Positions 1 to 9,307 of a stretch of 64,000 bases of DNA are shown here, piece after piece. The position numbers were made by a program, and so were the translations under genes. The stretch is from Porticoccus sp964276025 (lineage in GTDB: Bacteria > Pseudomonadota > Gammaproteobacteria > Pseudomonadales > Porticoccaceae), in the NCBI GenBank assembly GCA_964276025.1, contig CAXYDD010000001.1:62001-126000 (forward strand), in the 5' to 3' direction. Below the pieces are notes generated by a model. The model was not told the origin of the DNA. It was given only the letters and a program-made list of their open reading frames with translations, and made no database searches. The stretch's first letter is position 1; each line of letters opens with the position of its first letter.

Positions 1-61
1 AATCCAGCTAAGATTCTTCTTGAAATATAATACATAAAACATTGTTAAATAAGAGATTATT

Positions 62-1504
62 ATGTCTGAAAAGTATGACGTCATTGTTATTGGGGCCGGC
101 CCTGCGGGGTATGTAGCGGCTATCAGAGCTGCACAATTGGGTTTAAAAACTATCTGTATCGAAAAATGGCGAAATGCCGATGGTGCCGGAGTAAATGGCG
201 GTACTTGCTTAAACGTAGGATGCATCCCATCAAAATCATTGCTCGATAGTTCATATAAGTTTTATGAAGCCAAAAATCAGCTAGATGTACATGGAATTAG
301 TACAGGAGAGATATCTATTGATTTAAAAGCTATGGTCGATAGAAAAAATAAGATAATTAATCAGCTCACAGATGGCATTGCTGGCCTATTTAAGGCAAAC
401 GGTGTCGAATCCTTATTTGGAACAGCAAAATTGCTAGCTGGACGAAAAGTACAATGCATCATGCATGATGGCGAAACACGGAACCTGACGGCTGATAATA
501 TTATCATTGCAACTGGATCTAAACCTATTGATATCCCAGTAGCAAAGATCAATGGTAGCTCGATAGTGGATTCCAGCGGTGCACTAGAAATCATAAAAAC
601 ACCAAAAAAACTCGGAATCATTGGGTCTGGTGTAATCGGTCTTGAGCTCGGCAGTGTTTGGAATAGGCTGGGTAGTAAAGTTGTATTAATTGAAGCTATG
701 GATAATTTTCTTTCCATCATAGATCAACAGATTGCTAAAGAAACTAAGAAAATTTTTACGAAGCAGGGAATGGACATACGTCTCAGCTCACGCGTTACAG
801 CAACTAAAGTAAAAGGAAAACAAGTTATAGTTACCTATAAAAATAGTGCAGGCGAAGAAACATCTGAAACATTTGACAAATTAATTGTATGTGTGGGACG
901 TGCACCATACACTCAAGGTTTGCTGGCTGATGATAGCGGTGTAAATCTTGATGAAAGAGGGTCCATATTTGTTAATGATCAATGTGAAACTACAGCAGGA
1001 GGTGTTTGGGCGGTCGGCGACGTCGTCAGGGGTCCAATGCTAGCACATAAGGGCTCAGAAGAAGGTGTTATGGTTGCTGAACGTATTGCTGGTCAAAAAA
1101 CACAGATAAACTACGATATTATTCCTAATGTTATTTATACACACCCAGAAGTAGCAGCTGTAGGTAAAACAGAAGAGCAATTGAAGCAAGCTGGAGAGAA
1201 TTATGATGTTGGGGTATTCCCTTTTTCTGCTAGCGGTAGAGCTATGGCCGCCAATGACACAGATGGTATCGTAAAAATGATTGCTGATGCTAAGACAGGA
1301 AGAATACTTGGCTGCCATATCGTTGGACCTAGCGCGGCAGATCTAGTCCAGCAAATCGCAATCGCTATGGAGTTTGGATCTAATGCTGAAGATATTGCAA
1401 TGACTGTTTTTGCTCATCCAACTTTATCAGAGACAGTGCATGAAGCAGCGTTGGCTGTAAATGGACATGCTATACATATGCCGAATCGAAAAAGTAAAAA
1501 ATAA
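62..1504 (+). CDS. lpdA: Dihydrolipoyl dehydrogenase (E3)
   Basis: This FAD flavoprotein reoxidises the lipoyl groups of 2-oxoacid dehydrogenase complexes with NAD+. The 480-residue length is normal. An N-terminal FAD-binding GAGPAG lies at residues 11-16, and the redox disulfide is C49/C54 in GGTCLNVGCIPSK. A second nucleotide-binding GSGVIG lies in the middle, and the C-terminal HPTLSE holds the catalytic His-Glu pair. It lies just upstream of sucCD on the same strand, so it is probably the E3 of the 2-oxoglutarate dehydrogenase complex, with sucAB expected just left of the window (inference). A 189-nt gap with no clear hairpin separates it from sucC. Confidence 0.96.
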   Translation: MSEKYDVIVIGAGPAGYVAAIRAAQLGLKTICIEKWRNADGAGVNGGTCLNVGCIPSKSLLDSSYKFYEAKNQLDVHGISTGEISIDLKAMVDRKNKIINQLTDGIAGLFKANGVESLFGTAKLLAGRKVQCIMHDGETRNLTADNIIIATGSKPIDIPVAKINGSSIVDSSGALEIIKTPKKLGIIGSGVIGLELGSVWNRLGSKVVLIEAMDNFLSIIDQQIAKETKKIFTKQGMDIRLSSRVTATKVKGKQVIVTYKNSAGEETSETFDKLIVCVGRAPYTQGLLADDSGVNLDERGSIFVNDQCETTAGGVWAVGDVVRGPMLAHKGSEEGVMVAERIAGQKTQINYDIIPNVIYTHPEVAAVGKTEEQLKQAGENYDVGVFPFSASGRAMAANDTDGIVKMIADAKTGRILGCHIVGPSAADLVQQIAIAMEFGSNAEDIAMTVFAHPTLSETVHEAALAVNGHAIHMPNRKSKK

Positions 1505-1693
1505 TATACGTAGTCCAAGCAAATACATTCCATTTGCATTCATAATAGTCGGTATTTAGTTATTATTGAGGCTGGGCTCTGATAAGATGCCAAATTTTCC
1601 ATAGGAAACGAATATATTTAGTCTCATCACTAGCAAAGAATCTAATTTAAAATATCTGTGTTGTAATTTTTTTTACTAAAATAGGAAAAAATA

Positions 1694-2860
1694 ATGAATC
1701 TTCACGAGTACCAAGCGAAAGAACTCTTTGCTCAATATGGCCTTCCAGTTTCTAAAGGTATAGCAGCTAAAACAGTCGCTGAAGCTATTTTGGCTTCTGA
1801 CGTAATAGGAGGAGAGCGCTGGGTTGTTAAAGCTCAAGTTCATGCCGGCGGTAGAGGTAAGGCGGGTGGAGTTAAATTAGTCAAATCGAAGGCTGAAATA
1901 GAAGAATTCTCAAAAAAATGGCTCGGTAAGCGTTTAGTTACATATCAAACAGACGATTCTGGTCAACCCGTTTCTCGAATTTTAGTAGAAGAGTGTAGCG
2001 ACATTGAAAAAGAGCTTTACTTAGGGGCAGTAGTTGATCGATCAACTCGTCGTATTGTCTTCATGGCCTCAACAGAGGGTGGAGTTGAAATAGAAAAAGT
2101 TGCCGAAGAGACTCCTCAAAAAATCCTTAAAACTGTTATTGACCCTTTAGTTGGAGCTTTACCATACCAAGCGCGCGATCTTGGCTTTAAGTTAGGCTTG
2201 AGCTCTCCACAAATAAAACAGTTTACAAATCTTTTTATAGGTCTTTCTAAGTTATTCCAAGACTTCGATTTAGCATTGTTAGAAATCAACCCTCTGATTA
2301 TTAACAAAAAAGGTGATCTTCATTGTTTGGATGGAAAGATAAATATTGATACCAATGCATTGTATCGTCAACCTAAACTCGTAGATATGCATGATCCGTC
2401 TCAAGATGACCCTAGGGAGGCTCATGCTATGGAGTGGGAGCTAAATTATGTTGCACTAGATGGCAATATAGGATGTATGGTCAATGGTGCTGGTTTGGCG
2501 ATGGCTACGATGGACATTGTTAAACTTAATGGAGGGAATCCTGCAAATTTTTTAGATGTTGGCGGAGGTGCAACAAAAGAACGAGTTGTTGAAGCCTTTA
2601 AGATCATACTCTCTGACGAAAAAGTAAAAGCAGTATTTATTAATATTTTTGGTGGTATAGTTCGCTGTGATCTCATTGCTGACGGTGTTATTGGTGCTAT
2701 CGAAGAGGTTGGGGTCAAGGTGCCAGTTGTGGTGAGACTCGAGGGTAATAATGCAGAACTAGGATCCAAAATTTTAGCAGATAGCGGTTTAAATATAACC
2801 GCTTCAACTAGTTTAACCGATGCTGCCAATAAAGTTGTAAAAGCAGCTGGAGGAGATTAA
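1694..2860 (+). CDS. sucC: Succinate-CoA ligase, beta subunit
   Basis: This is the ADP/GDP-forming beta subunit of succinyl-CoA synthetase, which couples succinyl-CoA cleavage to substrate-level phosphorylation in the TCA cycle. The 388 residues match the family length. The N-terminus MNLHEYQAKELF is the typical ATP-grasp start, followed by the AGGRGKAGGV nucleotide-binding stretch. The C-terminal half holds the GGIVRCD and RLEGNN motifs that contact the alpha subunit. Three bases separate it from sucD, so the two are co-translated. It starts at an ATG preceded by AGGAAA. Confidence 0.97.
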   Translation: MNLHEYQAKELFAQYGLPVSKGIAAKTVAEAILASDVIGGERWVVKAQVHAGGRGKAGGVKLVKSKAEIEEFSKKWLGKRLVTYQTDDSGQPVSRILVEECSDIEKELYLGAVVDRSTRRIVFMASTEGGVEIEKVAEETPQKILKTVIDPLVGALPYQARDLGFKLGLSSPQIKQFTNLFIGLSKLFQDFDLALLEINPLIINKKGDLHCLDGKINIDTNALYRQPKLVDMHDPSQDDPREAHAMEWELNYVALDGNIGCMVNGAGLAMATMDIVKLNGGNPANFLDVGGGATKERVVEAFKIILSDEKVKAVFINIFGGIVRCDLIADGVIGAIEEVGVKVPVVVRLEGNNAELGSKILADSGLNITASTSLTDAANKVVKAAGGD

Positions 2861-2863
2861 TTC

Positions 2864-3736
2864 ATGGCTATTTTGATTAATAAGAAAACTAAAGTGATAT
2901 GCCAAGGATTCACTGGTGGCCAAGGTACTTTTCACTCAGGTCAAGCAATTGAATACGGCACAAAGATGGTCGGTGGGGTAACTCCAGGAAAAGGTGGATC
3001 GATGCATTTGGACTTACCTGTCTTCAATACTGTCCTCGAGGCAGTTAAAGAAACCAGTGCTGATGCCTCTGTCATATATGTACCAGCTCCTTTTTGCAAA
3101 GATTCTATTTTGGAGGCCGCAAATGCTGGAATACAACTTATAGTATGTATTACAGAGGGTATTCCAACTTTAGATATGCTTATTTGTAAAGTTAGATGTG
3201 ATGAACTTGGCGTTATATTAATTGGTCCTAATTGTCCTGGTGTAATTACACCAGGCGAATGTAAGATAGGCATTATGCCTGGTAATATACATCTTCCAGG
3301 TAAGGTTGGAATTGTTTCTCGCTCAGGCACTTTAACTTATGAAGCAGTCAAGCAAACTACTGATTATGGTTTTGGGCAATCTACATGCGTTGGAATTGGT
3401 GGCGATCCAATCCCAGGAGCAAACTTCATAGATATACTATCGTTATTTGAAAAAGATCCTGATACAGAGGCGATAGTAATGATAGGTGAAATTGGTGGTA
3501 CTGCAGAAGAAGAGGCTGCAGCTTATATAAAGGAGTCTATTTCAAAACCAGTAGTCTCCTATATCGCAGGAGTTACTGCACCCGCAGGCAAGCGTATGGG
3601 TCATGCTGGAGCTATAATTTCTGGTGGCAAAGGTACAGCTGACGAAAAATTTATAGCTCTTGAGGATGCTGGTGTTAAAACCGTCCGTAGCCTTGCAGAT
3701 ATAGGTAAAGGTCTTCAAAGTATAACAGGTTGGTAG
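2864..3736 (+). CDS. sucD: Succinate-CoA ligase, alpha subunit
   Basis: This is the CoA-binding, histidine-phosphorylated subunit of succinyl-CoA synthetase. The 290 residues are full length. The N-terminal GFTGGQGTFHS motif binds CoA. The active-site His that carries the phosphoryl group is H247 in GHAGAI. It is the last gene of the lpdA-sucCD group and is followed at once by a strong intrinsic terminator. Confidence 0.97.
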   Translation: MAILINKKTKVICQGFTGGQGTFHSGQAIEYGTKMVGGVTPGKGGSMHLDLPVFNTVLEAVKETSADASVIYVPAPFCKDSILEAANAGIQLIVCITEGIPTLDMLICKVRCDELGVILIGPNCPGVITPGECKIGIMPGNIHLPGKVGIVSRSGTLTYEAVKQTTDYGFGQSTCVGIGGDPIPGANFIDILSLFEKDPDTEAIVMIGEIGGTAEEEAAAYIKESISKPVVSYIAGVTAPAGKRMGHAGAIISGGKGTADEKFIALEDAGVKTVRSLADIGKGLQSITGW

Positions 3737-3750
3737 TTATAAGCTTTGTA

Positions 3751-3783
3751 TAAAACCGGCCCATTAGATGGGCCGTTTTTTTT
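3751..3783 (+). terminator. Rho-independent terminator after sucD
   Basis: A 7-bp GC-rich stem (CGGCCCA at 3757-3763 with TGGGCCG at 3769-3775) has a 5-nt loop and is followed by eight T. It ends the sucCD transcript just before the htpG promoter region. Confidence 0.92.
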
Positions 3784-3814
3784 GTCGAAAAGTTTATGGA
3801 CTCTTTTACATAAG

Positions 3815-3845
3815 GTTGAATTATTATGTAATGCCCCCATTAAAT
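3815..3845 (+). promoter_or_regulatory. Candidate heat-shock (sigma-32 type) promoter of htpG
   Basis: GTTGAA at 3815-3820 and CCCCAT followed by TAAAT from 3835 are separated by 14 nt. This matches the sigma-32 consensus (CTTGAA, 11-16 nt, CCCCATnT) closely. It lies about 50 nt upstream of htpG, a classic heat-shock gene, and just after the sucD terminator. The assignment rests on sequence match and context only. Confidence 0.7.
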
Positions 3846-3893
3846 ACACTAATGTATAAATCCGAAATAAATTTATAAGGAACTTTTATTATT

Positions 3894-5843
3894 ATGGCTA
3901 AAGAGACTCGTGGTTTTCAAACTGAAGCTAAACAGCTTTTACATTTAATGATTCATTCTCTTTACAGTAATAAAGAGATTTTTTTGAGAGAGCTAATCTC
4001 TAATGCCTCGGACGCAGTCGATAAGCTACGCTTTGAGGGCCTTTCAGATTCGACTTTATTCGAAGATTCCCCAGATTTAAGAGTTCGCATTAGCGCTAAT
4101 AGTGACGAGGGTACTATTACTATTGAAGATAATGGTATAGGTATGTCACGTGATGATGTCATAGACAACCTCGGAACAATTGCAAAATCAGGAACAGCTC
4201 AATTTTTAGAAAATTTAAGTGGCGATCAAAAAAAGGATTCTCATCTGATAGGACAATTTGGAGTTGGCTTTTATTCTGCATTTATTGTGGCAGACAGAGT
4301 AGTTGTGGAAACAAGAAAAGCTGGTTTAGCAAAAGGTAAAGGTGTCCGTTGGAGCTGTGAAGGTGACGCAGAGTACTCTATCGAAGATATCAAAAAAACA
4401 GATAGAGGAACTTCTATTACTTTATATTTAAAGGAAGAAGAGGTCGAGTTTTCTGCCGATCTTAGGATTCGGAGTACTATTAAAAAATATTCCGATCACA
4501 TCGCTGTACCTATTGAGATAAAAAAACCTTCCACAACAATTTCTGAAGAAGAAAAAGATGTAGCCTCTAAAGATAAGACCAAAAAAACAAAAGTTACAAA
4601 AAAAGCAAAAAAAATAGAATTAGATGATTACCAAATAATAAATGAAGCAACTGCACTTTGGACTCGAAGTAAAGGTGAGATAAAAGATGAAGAATATAAA
4701 GAATTTTATAAATATTTATCTCATGACGTCCTTGATCCTTTAATCTGGAGTCATAATAGAGTTGAAGGTAAGTTTGATTACACGAATTTACTTTATATTC
4801 CATCAAGTGCGCCATTTGACTTGCATAATTACGAGGCAGCAAGGGGCTTAAAGCTTTACATACAACGTACTTTTATAATGGATGATGCATCACAATTTTT
4901 GCCAAGATACTTGCGGTTTGTTAAAGGAGTTTTAGATTCTGCAGATCTTCCTTTAAATGTTTCCCGTGAAATACTACAAGGTAATTCCGATGTTGATTCA
5001 ATGCGATCTGCTCTCACAAAAAGAGTTCTAGATATGCTAGAAAAAATGTCTAAAGAGTCACCTGAGCAATATATGAGCTTCTGGAATATATTTGGTAGTG
5101 TTTTAAAAGAGGGGCCTGCAGAAGATTTTATAAATCGAGAGCGTATTGCAAGCTTATTTAGATATACATCCACAAAAAATGATGGCACAGAGCAATCAGT
5201 ATCATTCACCGATTACATATCTCGTATGAAAAAAGATCAAGATAAAATCTATTATCTTGTCGCAGATAATTTAAATGCTGCTCGCAATAGTACTTATCTG
5301 GAAGTTTTTCTCAAAAAAGATGTTGAGGTTTTACTTCTCACTGACAGGCTTGATGAATGGACTCTTTCACATTTATTTCAATTTGATGGAAAAACGTTAC
5401 AGGACATAACAAAAGGTCAACTCGATGATACCATTTTCTCTTCTTCTGATGATAAAGATGACAAGAAAGATAAAAAAGCTCCAAAAATCTTAGAAAAGAT
5501 TAAAACCAATCTATCGTCCAGAGTTGATAGTGTGTCTGAAACCCGCCGCTTAACTGATTCTCCTGCGTGTCTGGTTTATCCCGAAAACTCTTTGAGCCCT
5601 CAAATGAAAAAAATGATGGCTTCTGCTGGTCAAGAAGTCCCAGACGATTTGCCGGGACTTGAAGTAAATCTAAAGCACTCTCTGGTAGCTTTGCTAAAAA
5701 AGACAACTGATGATAAAAAATTTAATGAATTAACAGAACTGCTTTACGACCAAGCCACACTTTCTGCTGGCCAACAATTAGATAATCCATCATTATTTGT
5801 GAAGAGACTTAATCAGCTACTTTTTGAAAAAAAGCCTGATTAA
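3894..5843 (+). CDS. htpG: Hsp90-family molecular chaperone HtpG
   Basis: This is the bacterial Hsp90, a cytosolic ATP-dependent chaperone dimer. The N-terminal GHKL ATPase domain is recognisable by ELISNASDA, DNGIGM and GQFGVGFYSAF. The middle domain contains the long NVSREILQ motif, and the C-terminal dimerisation domain follows. At 649 residues it is somewhat longer than the roughly 624 of E. coli. The extra length is a Lys/Glu-rich linker at about residues 213-243, like the charged linker of eukaryotic Hsp90. The gene stands alone between a terminator and gpsA and has a heat-shock-like promoter. Confidence 0.97.
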   Translation: MAKETRGFQTEAKQLLHLMIHSLYSNKEIFLRELISNASDAVDKLRFEGLSDSTLFEDSPDLRVRISANSDEGTITIEDNGIGMSRDDVIDNLGTIAKSGTAQFLENLSGDQKKDSHLIGQFGVGFYSAFIVADRVVVETRKAGLAKGKGVRWSCEGDAEYSIEDIKKTDRGTSITLYLKEEEVEFSADLRIRSTIKKYSDHIAVPIEIKKPSTTISEEEKDVASKDKTKKTKVTKKAKKIELDDYQIINEATALWTRSKGEIKDEEYKEFYKYLSHDVLDPLIWSHNRVEGKFDYTNLLYIPSSAPFDLHNYEAARGLKLYIQRTFIMDDASQFLPRYLRFVKGVLDSADLPLNVSREILQGNSDVDSMRSALTKRVLDMLEKMSKESPEQYMSFWNIFGSVLKEGPAEDFINRERIASLFRYTSTKNDGTEQSVSFTDYISRMKKDQDKIYYLVADNLNAARNSTYLEVFLKKDVEVLLLTDRLDEWTLSHLFQFDGKTLQDITKGQLDDTIFSSSDDKDDKKDKKAPKILEKIKTNLSSRVDSVSETRRLTDSPACLVYPENSLSPQMKKMMASAGQEVPDDLPGLEVNLKHSLVALLKKTTDDKKFNELTELLYDQATLSAGQQLDNPSLFVKRLNQLLFEKKPD

Positions 5844-5899
5844 TAGCTATAGTTCATTAAGTGGAGCTATAATTCCACAAAAATATTTGGAATTAGTTT

Positions 5900-6916
5900 A
5901 TGGGTTCACTTCATAAGGTAGTAGTTTTGGGTGGCGGTAGCTTCGGAACCGCCTTATCAAACATGATTGCAGAAAACGGTCATGATGTTATTTTGTGGAT
6001 GAGGAGTAGCGAAAGAGCCTCAGAGTGTTCATTATCTTCCAAAAATCCAAAATATCTTCCAGGCTTTTCGCTTAATTCCAAGATAATTTTTTCCTCTGAC
6101 CTAAGATCCTCTATTCATGAAGCAGACGTTATATTTTTCTCTGTCCCCAGCAAGGCATATAGAGAGCTAGCGTTAGAGGTTAAGCAATTTATTAAAGATG
6201 ATGCAAGAGTTATTAGCACCGCAAAAGGTATTGAATCAAAAACGTTCAAACTAATGAGCAAGGTTCTTGAAGAGGAGTTGCCTCAAGCTCGAATTGGTGT
6301 AATTAGCGGGCCAAATCTTGCGATGGAGATCGCAGCAAAAGAAATTACAGCAACTGTTGTGGCTTGCAAAGACCCTGATGTATGTATCGATATACAAGAG
6401 TTACTGAGTTCTCGCTATTTTAGAGTTTATGCCAATTCAGATAAATTCGGAGTTGAGATAGCTGGAGCTTTAAAAAACATATATGCCATAGCAGCAGGGA
6501 TATCTTCCTCAATGAATATGGGCCAAAATACAATCAGTGTCTTAATAACCAGAAGTTTAGCTGAAATGAGTCGTTTTTCTGCCTGTCTCGGGGCTAACCC
6601 TATGACATTTCTTGGGCTAAGTGGTGTAGGTGATCTTTTTGTTACTTGCACTTCCCCCTTAAGTAGAAATTTTCAGATTGGCTTGGCCCTCGGTCAAGGC
6701 TTATCTGTTGACGAAGCAGTCATAAAAGTTGGACATGTAGCGGAGGGTATAAATACAGTCCGTATAATTAAGAGTGAGTCTGAAAGACTACAAGTATATA
6801 TGCCCATTGCATCTGCATTATATGAAACAATGTTTAATGGACAGCCAGTAGAAGACGGTCTTAGAACAATGATGCTTGCTGAACAAAATGATGATGTTGA
6901 ATTTTTTGGCAGATGA
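5900..6916 (+). CDS. gpsA: Glycerol-3-phosphate dehydrogenase [NAD(P)+]
   Basis: The enzyme reduces dihydroxyacetone phosphate to sn-glycerol-3-phosphate, the backbone of membrane phospholipids. The 338 residues match the family. The Rossmann motif GGGSFGTALS starts at residue 11. The conserved GPNLA, the catalytic-Lys region EIAGALKNIYAIAAG and the GLGD-like LSGVGDLFVTC are all present. It lies 56 nt after htpG and 43 nt before a small membrane-protein gene on the same strand. Confidence 0.96.
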   Translation: MGSLHKVVVLGGGSFGTALSNMIAENGHDVILWMRSSERASECSLSSKNPKYLPGFSLNSKIIFSSDLRSSIHEADVIFFSVPSKAYRELALEVKQFIKDDARVISTAKGIESKTFKLMSKVLEEELPQARIGVISGPNLAMEIAAKEITATVVACKDPDVCIDIQELLSSRYFRVYANSDKFGVEIAGALKNIYAIAAGISSSMNMGQNTISVLITRSLAEMSRFSACLGANPMTFLGLSGVGDLFVTCTSPLSRNFQIGLALGQGLSVDEAVIKVGHVAEGINTVRIIKSESERLQVYMPIASALYETMFNGQPVEDGLRTMMLAEQNDDVEFFGR

Positions 6917-6959
6917 TTTTAATTTATTTAAACCTACAAGAGCAGAGAAGGGGTGTTAA

Positions 6960-7313
6960 ATGGAGGAAAAAATAAAAATGAATATACTTAATCAAGATAC
7001 CTGGCTTAGGGGTGTTTTCATGATTTTGTTTGGACTCCTTTCTTTCATATCACGGCTTATTTTGATTGCTATAAGTGTCTTGCAATTTATATTGCTAGCC
7101 TGTACTGGATCTTTAAATGAAAATTTAAAAAAGCTAGGTGAGACAATTTCTATTTGGAGTTATCAGGCATTTCTTTTTTTAACCTATAATACAAACGAGA
7201 AGCCTTTTCCTTTTTCAGATTGGCCAAAACCAAAAGCAGCTGAAGAAAAGATTGGTGAATCTTCAGCGACAAACGAAGATGATGATATACCCTCTTTTGT
7301 TAAAGAAAAATGA
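6960..7313 (+). CDS. Small membrane protein, DUF4389 family
   Basis: The 117 residues resemble the DUF4389 family of gammaproteobacteria, whose function is unknown. There are two adjacent hydrophobic stretches at about residues 18-50. They are followed by NLKKLGETISIWSYQAFLFLTYNTNEKPFPF, ending in a highly acidic tail. The ATG has an AAGGGG ribosome site 6 nt upstream. A second in-frame ATG at 6978 also follows a GGAGG, so either start is possible. It may be co-transcribed with gpsA. Confidence 0.75.
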   Translation: MEEKIKMNILNQDTWLRGVFMILFGLLSFISRLILIAISVLQFILLACTGSLNENLKKLGETISIWSYQAFLFLTYNTNEKPFPFSDWPKPKAAEEKIGESSATNEDDDIPSFVKEK

Positions 7314-7414
7314 TAATTAATTCAGATCATAAAAGTATATTTTCATCTAAAATCATTATTTTGGAATATAATTTTTTCTGAAAATTTCAATTTGTCTTTT
7401 AACAAGACGTATAG

Positions 7415-7960
7415 TTAGTTTTGTAATAGTGATAGAAATTCGTTTCTGGTAGCTTGTTGATCACGAAAGCAACCCAGCATGGCTGAAGTTTTCATACTAG
7501 AGTTCTGCTTTTCGACTCCCCTCATCATCATGCACATGTGTTTCGCTTCTATTATTACAGCTACTCCGGATGCATCGGTCACTTTTTCTATGGTCTGTGC
7601 TACCTGGTTTACTAGATTTTCTTGAATCTGTAGTCTCCTTGCAAACATGTCAACGATACGTGCAACTTTCGATAAACCTAAAACTTTACCATTGGGGATG
7701 TAGGCTACATGACATTTACCGATAAATGGAAGCAAATGATGCTCACACATGGAGTATAGTTCTATATCTTTTACAACAACCATTTCTCTGGATTCAGAGG
7801 GGAATAGAGCATTATTTATCACCAAATCAATATCCTCCTCATAGCCTTTAGTTAAAAAACTAAAGGCTTTGGCTGCTCTTTTGGGAGTATCAACTAAACC
7901 GGGTCTATTGATATCTTCACCTATAGATTCAATAATTTTTTTAAAACATTCTGCAGTCAT
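7415..7960 (-). CDS. folE: GTP cyclohydrolase I (type IA)
   Basis: The enzyme converts GTP to 7,8-dihydroneopterin triphosphate, the first step of folate/pterin synthesis. The 181 residues carry the zinc ligands C72 and H75 (MCEHHLLPF) and C143 (HMCMMMRG), matching the Cys-His-Cys set of the zinc-dependent type IA enzyme. It is convergent with the DUF4389 gene and divergent from aroC across about 250 nt. Confidence 0.96.
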   Translation of the reverse strand: MTAECFKKIIESIGEDINRPGLVDTPKRAAKAFSFLTKGYEEDIDLVINNALFPSESREMVVVKDIELYSMCEHHLLPFIGKCHVAYIPNGKVLGLSKVARIVDMFARRLQIQENLVNQVAQTIEKVTDASGVAVIIEAKHMCMMMRGVEKQNSSMKTSAMLGCFRDQQATRNEFLSLLQN

Positions 7961-8139
7961 TTATCTTTCTCATTATTAGGTTTATTGGCGGTTTATTTTT
8001 GATAGAATTTTTGATTTAAGGCACGAGTCCATATGTAATAAGGATAGCATAAACTTTATTCTAAGTACCTTATTGAACTGAAAATAGCTCTAAATTTATT
8101 AAACAGCAACTTACTATGCAGTGATATTTAAATAATCGT

Positions 8140-8145
8140 TTATAA
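8140..8145 (+). promoter_or_regulatory. Candidate -10 box for aroC
   Basis: A perfect TATAAT lies about 68 nt upstream of the aroC ATG in the folE/aroC divergent gap. No good -35 hexamer is visible 16-18 nt upstream, so support is limited to the -10 match and its position. Confidence 0.3.
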
Positions 8146-8212
8146 TGTATAAAATAATTTTTCTGCGTCATCAACACTATGATATTCTTAGACAAAAAAT
8201 ATAGGCCTACTT

Positions 8213-9295
8213 ATGTCAGGTAATACTATTGGAAAGCTGTTTACTGTAACTACTTTCGGTGAAAGTCACGGACCATCATTAGGTTGTATTATTGACGGTT
8301 GCCCACCGGGATTAGCTGTTTCAGAGAAAGACATACAATACGATCTTGATCGGCGTAAGCCGGGTAAATCTCGCTATACTACTCAGCGGATGGAGAGCGA
8401 TCAGATAAAAATACTTTCTGGTATATTCGATGGAAAAACAACAGGTACACCTATAGGCCTCTTGATTGAAAATACTGATCAGCGCTCGAAAGATTATTCG
8501 AACATTAAAGACCAATTTAGACCAGCTCATGCCGATTTCACATATCATAAAAAATTTGGATTTCGGGATTATAGGGGAGGAGGGAGATCATCTGCCAGAG
8601 AGACAGCGATGCGAGTTGCGGCAGGAGCTATTGCAAAAAAATACTTGTATAAAAGTGAAGGTATATCAATCAAAGGATATCTATCTCAACTTGGACCCAT
8701 TAAAGTAGAAAAAATAATTTTAGAGGAGGTAGAAAAAAATCCTTTTTTCTGTCCCGATCCAGATAAAGTTGAAGAAATGGAGATTTATATGCAAGCTTTG
8801 CTAAAAAAAGGCGACTCCATTGGTGCAAAGATAAATGTAATTGCAACGAATATGCCCATCGGCCTTGGTGAACCAGTTTTTGATCGTCTGGATGCAGATA
8901 TAGCACATGCTCTCATGAGTATAAATGCTGTAAAGGGTGTTGAAGTAGGTTCTGGTTTTAACTCGATCGATCAAGTCGGCAGTGAACATCGTGACGAGAT
9001 AACAAAAAATGGATTTTTGTCTAATAATTCAGGTGGTGTTTTAGGCGGTATCTCCACTGGTCAGGATATACTGGTTAGTATGGCCCTTAAGCCAACCAGC
9101 AGCCTACGAATACCAGGTCGTTCTATCGACATACATGGTAATGCTATTGAAGTAGTTACAAAAGGAAGACACGACCCTTGTGTGGGTATTAGAGCCACAC
9201 CAATTGCTGAGGCTATGTTAGCCATCACAATAATGGACCATCTTCTCAGGCATAGGGCTCAAAATTTCGATATTGTAAAAAAATCAGAATATTAG
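8213..9295 (+). CDS. aroC: Chorismate synthase
   Basis: The enzyme forms chorismate from 5-enolpyruvylshikimate-3-phosphate using reduced FMN, the last shikimate-pathway step. The 360 residues begin with the signature GESHGPSLGCIIDGCPPG. The second motif RPAHADFTYHKKFG and the GGGRSSARETA motif follow, with the third signature RxDPC (RHDPCVGIRATPIAEAM) near the C-terminus. An MFS transporter gene starts 12 nt downstream. Confidence 0.97.
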   Translation: MSGNTIGKLFTVTTFGESHGPSLGCIIDGCPPGLAVSEKDIQYDLDRRKPGKSRYTTQRMESDQIKILSGIFDGKTTGTPIGLLIENTDQRSKDYSNIKDQFRPAHADFTYHKKFGFRDYRGGGRSSARETAMRVAAGAIAKKYLYKSEGISIKGYLSQLGPIKVEKIILEEVEKNPFFCPDPDKVEEMEIYMQALLKKGDSIGAKINVIATNMPIGLGEPVFDRLDADIAHALMSINAVKGVEVGSGFNSIDQVGSEHRDEITKNGFLSNNSGGVLGGISTGQDILVSMALKPTSSLRIPGRSIDIHGNAIEVVTKGRHDPCVGIRATPIAEAMLAITIMDHLLRHRAQNFDIVKKSEY

Positions 9296-9307
9296 AGTTC
9301 TTTAGTT

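Noticed and set aside
2446..2829. 127-codon minus-strand open frame inside sucC
   Set aside because: It is a shadow of sucC, rich in Ser/Thr/Pro from reverse-complemented codons, with no ribosome site.
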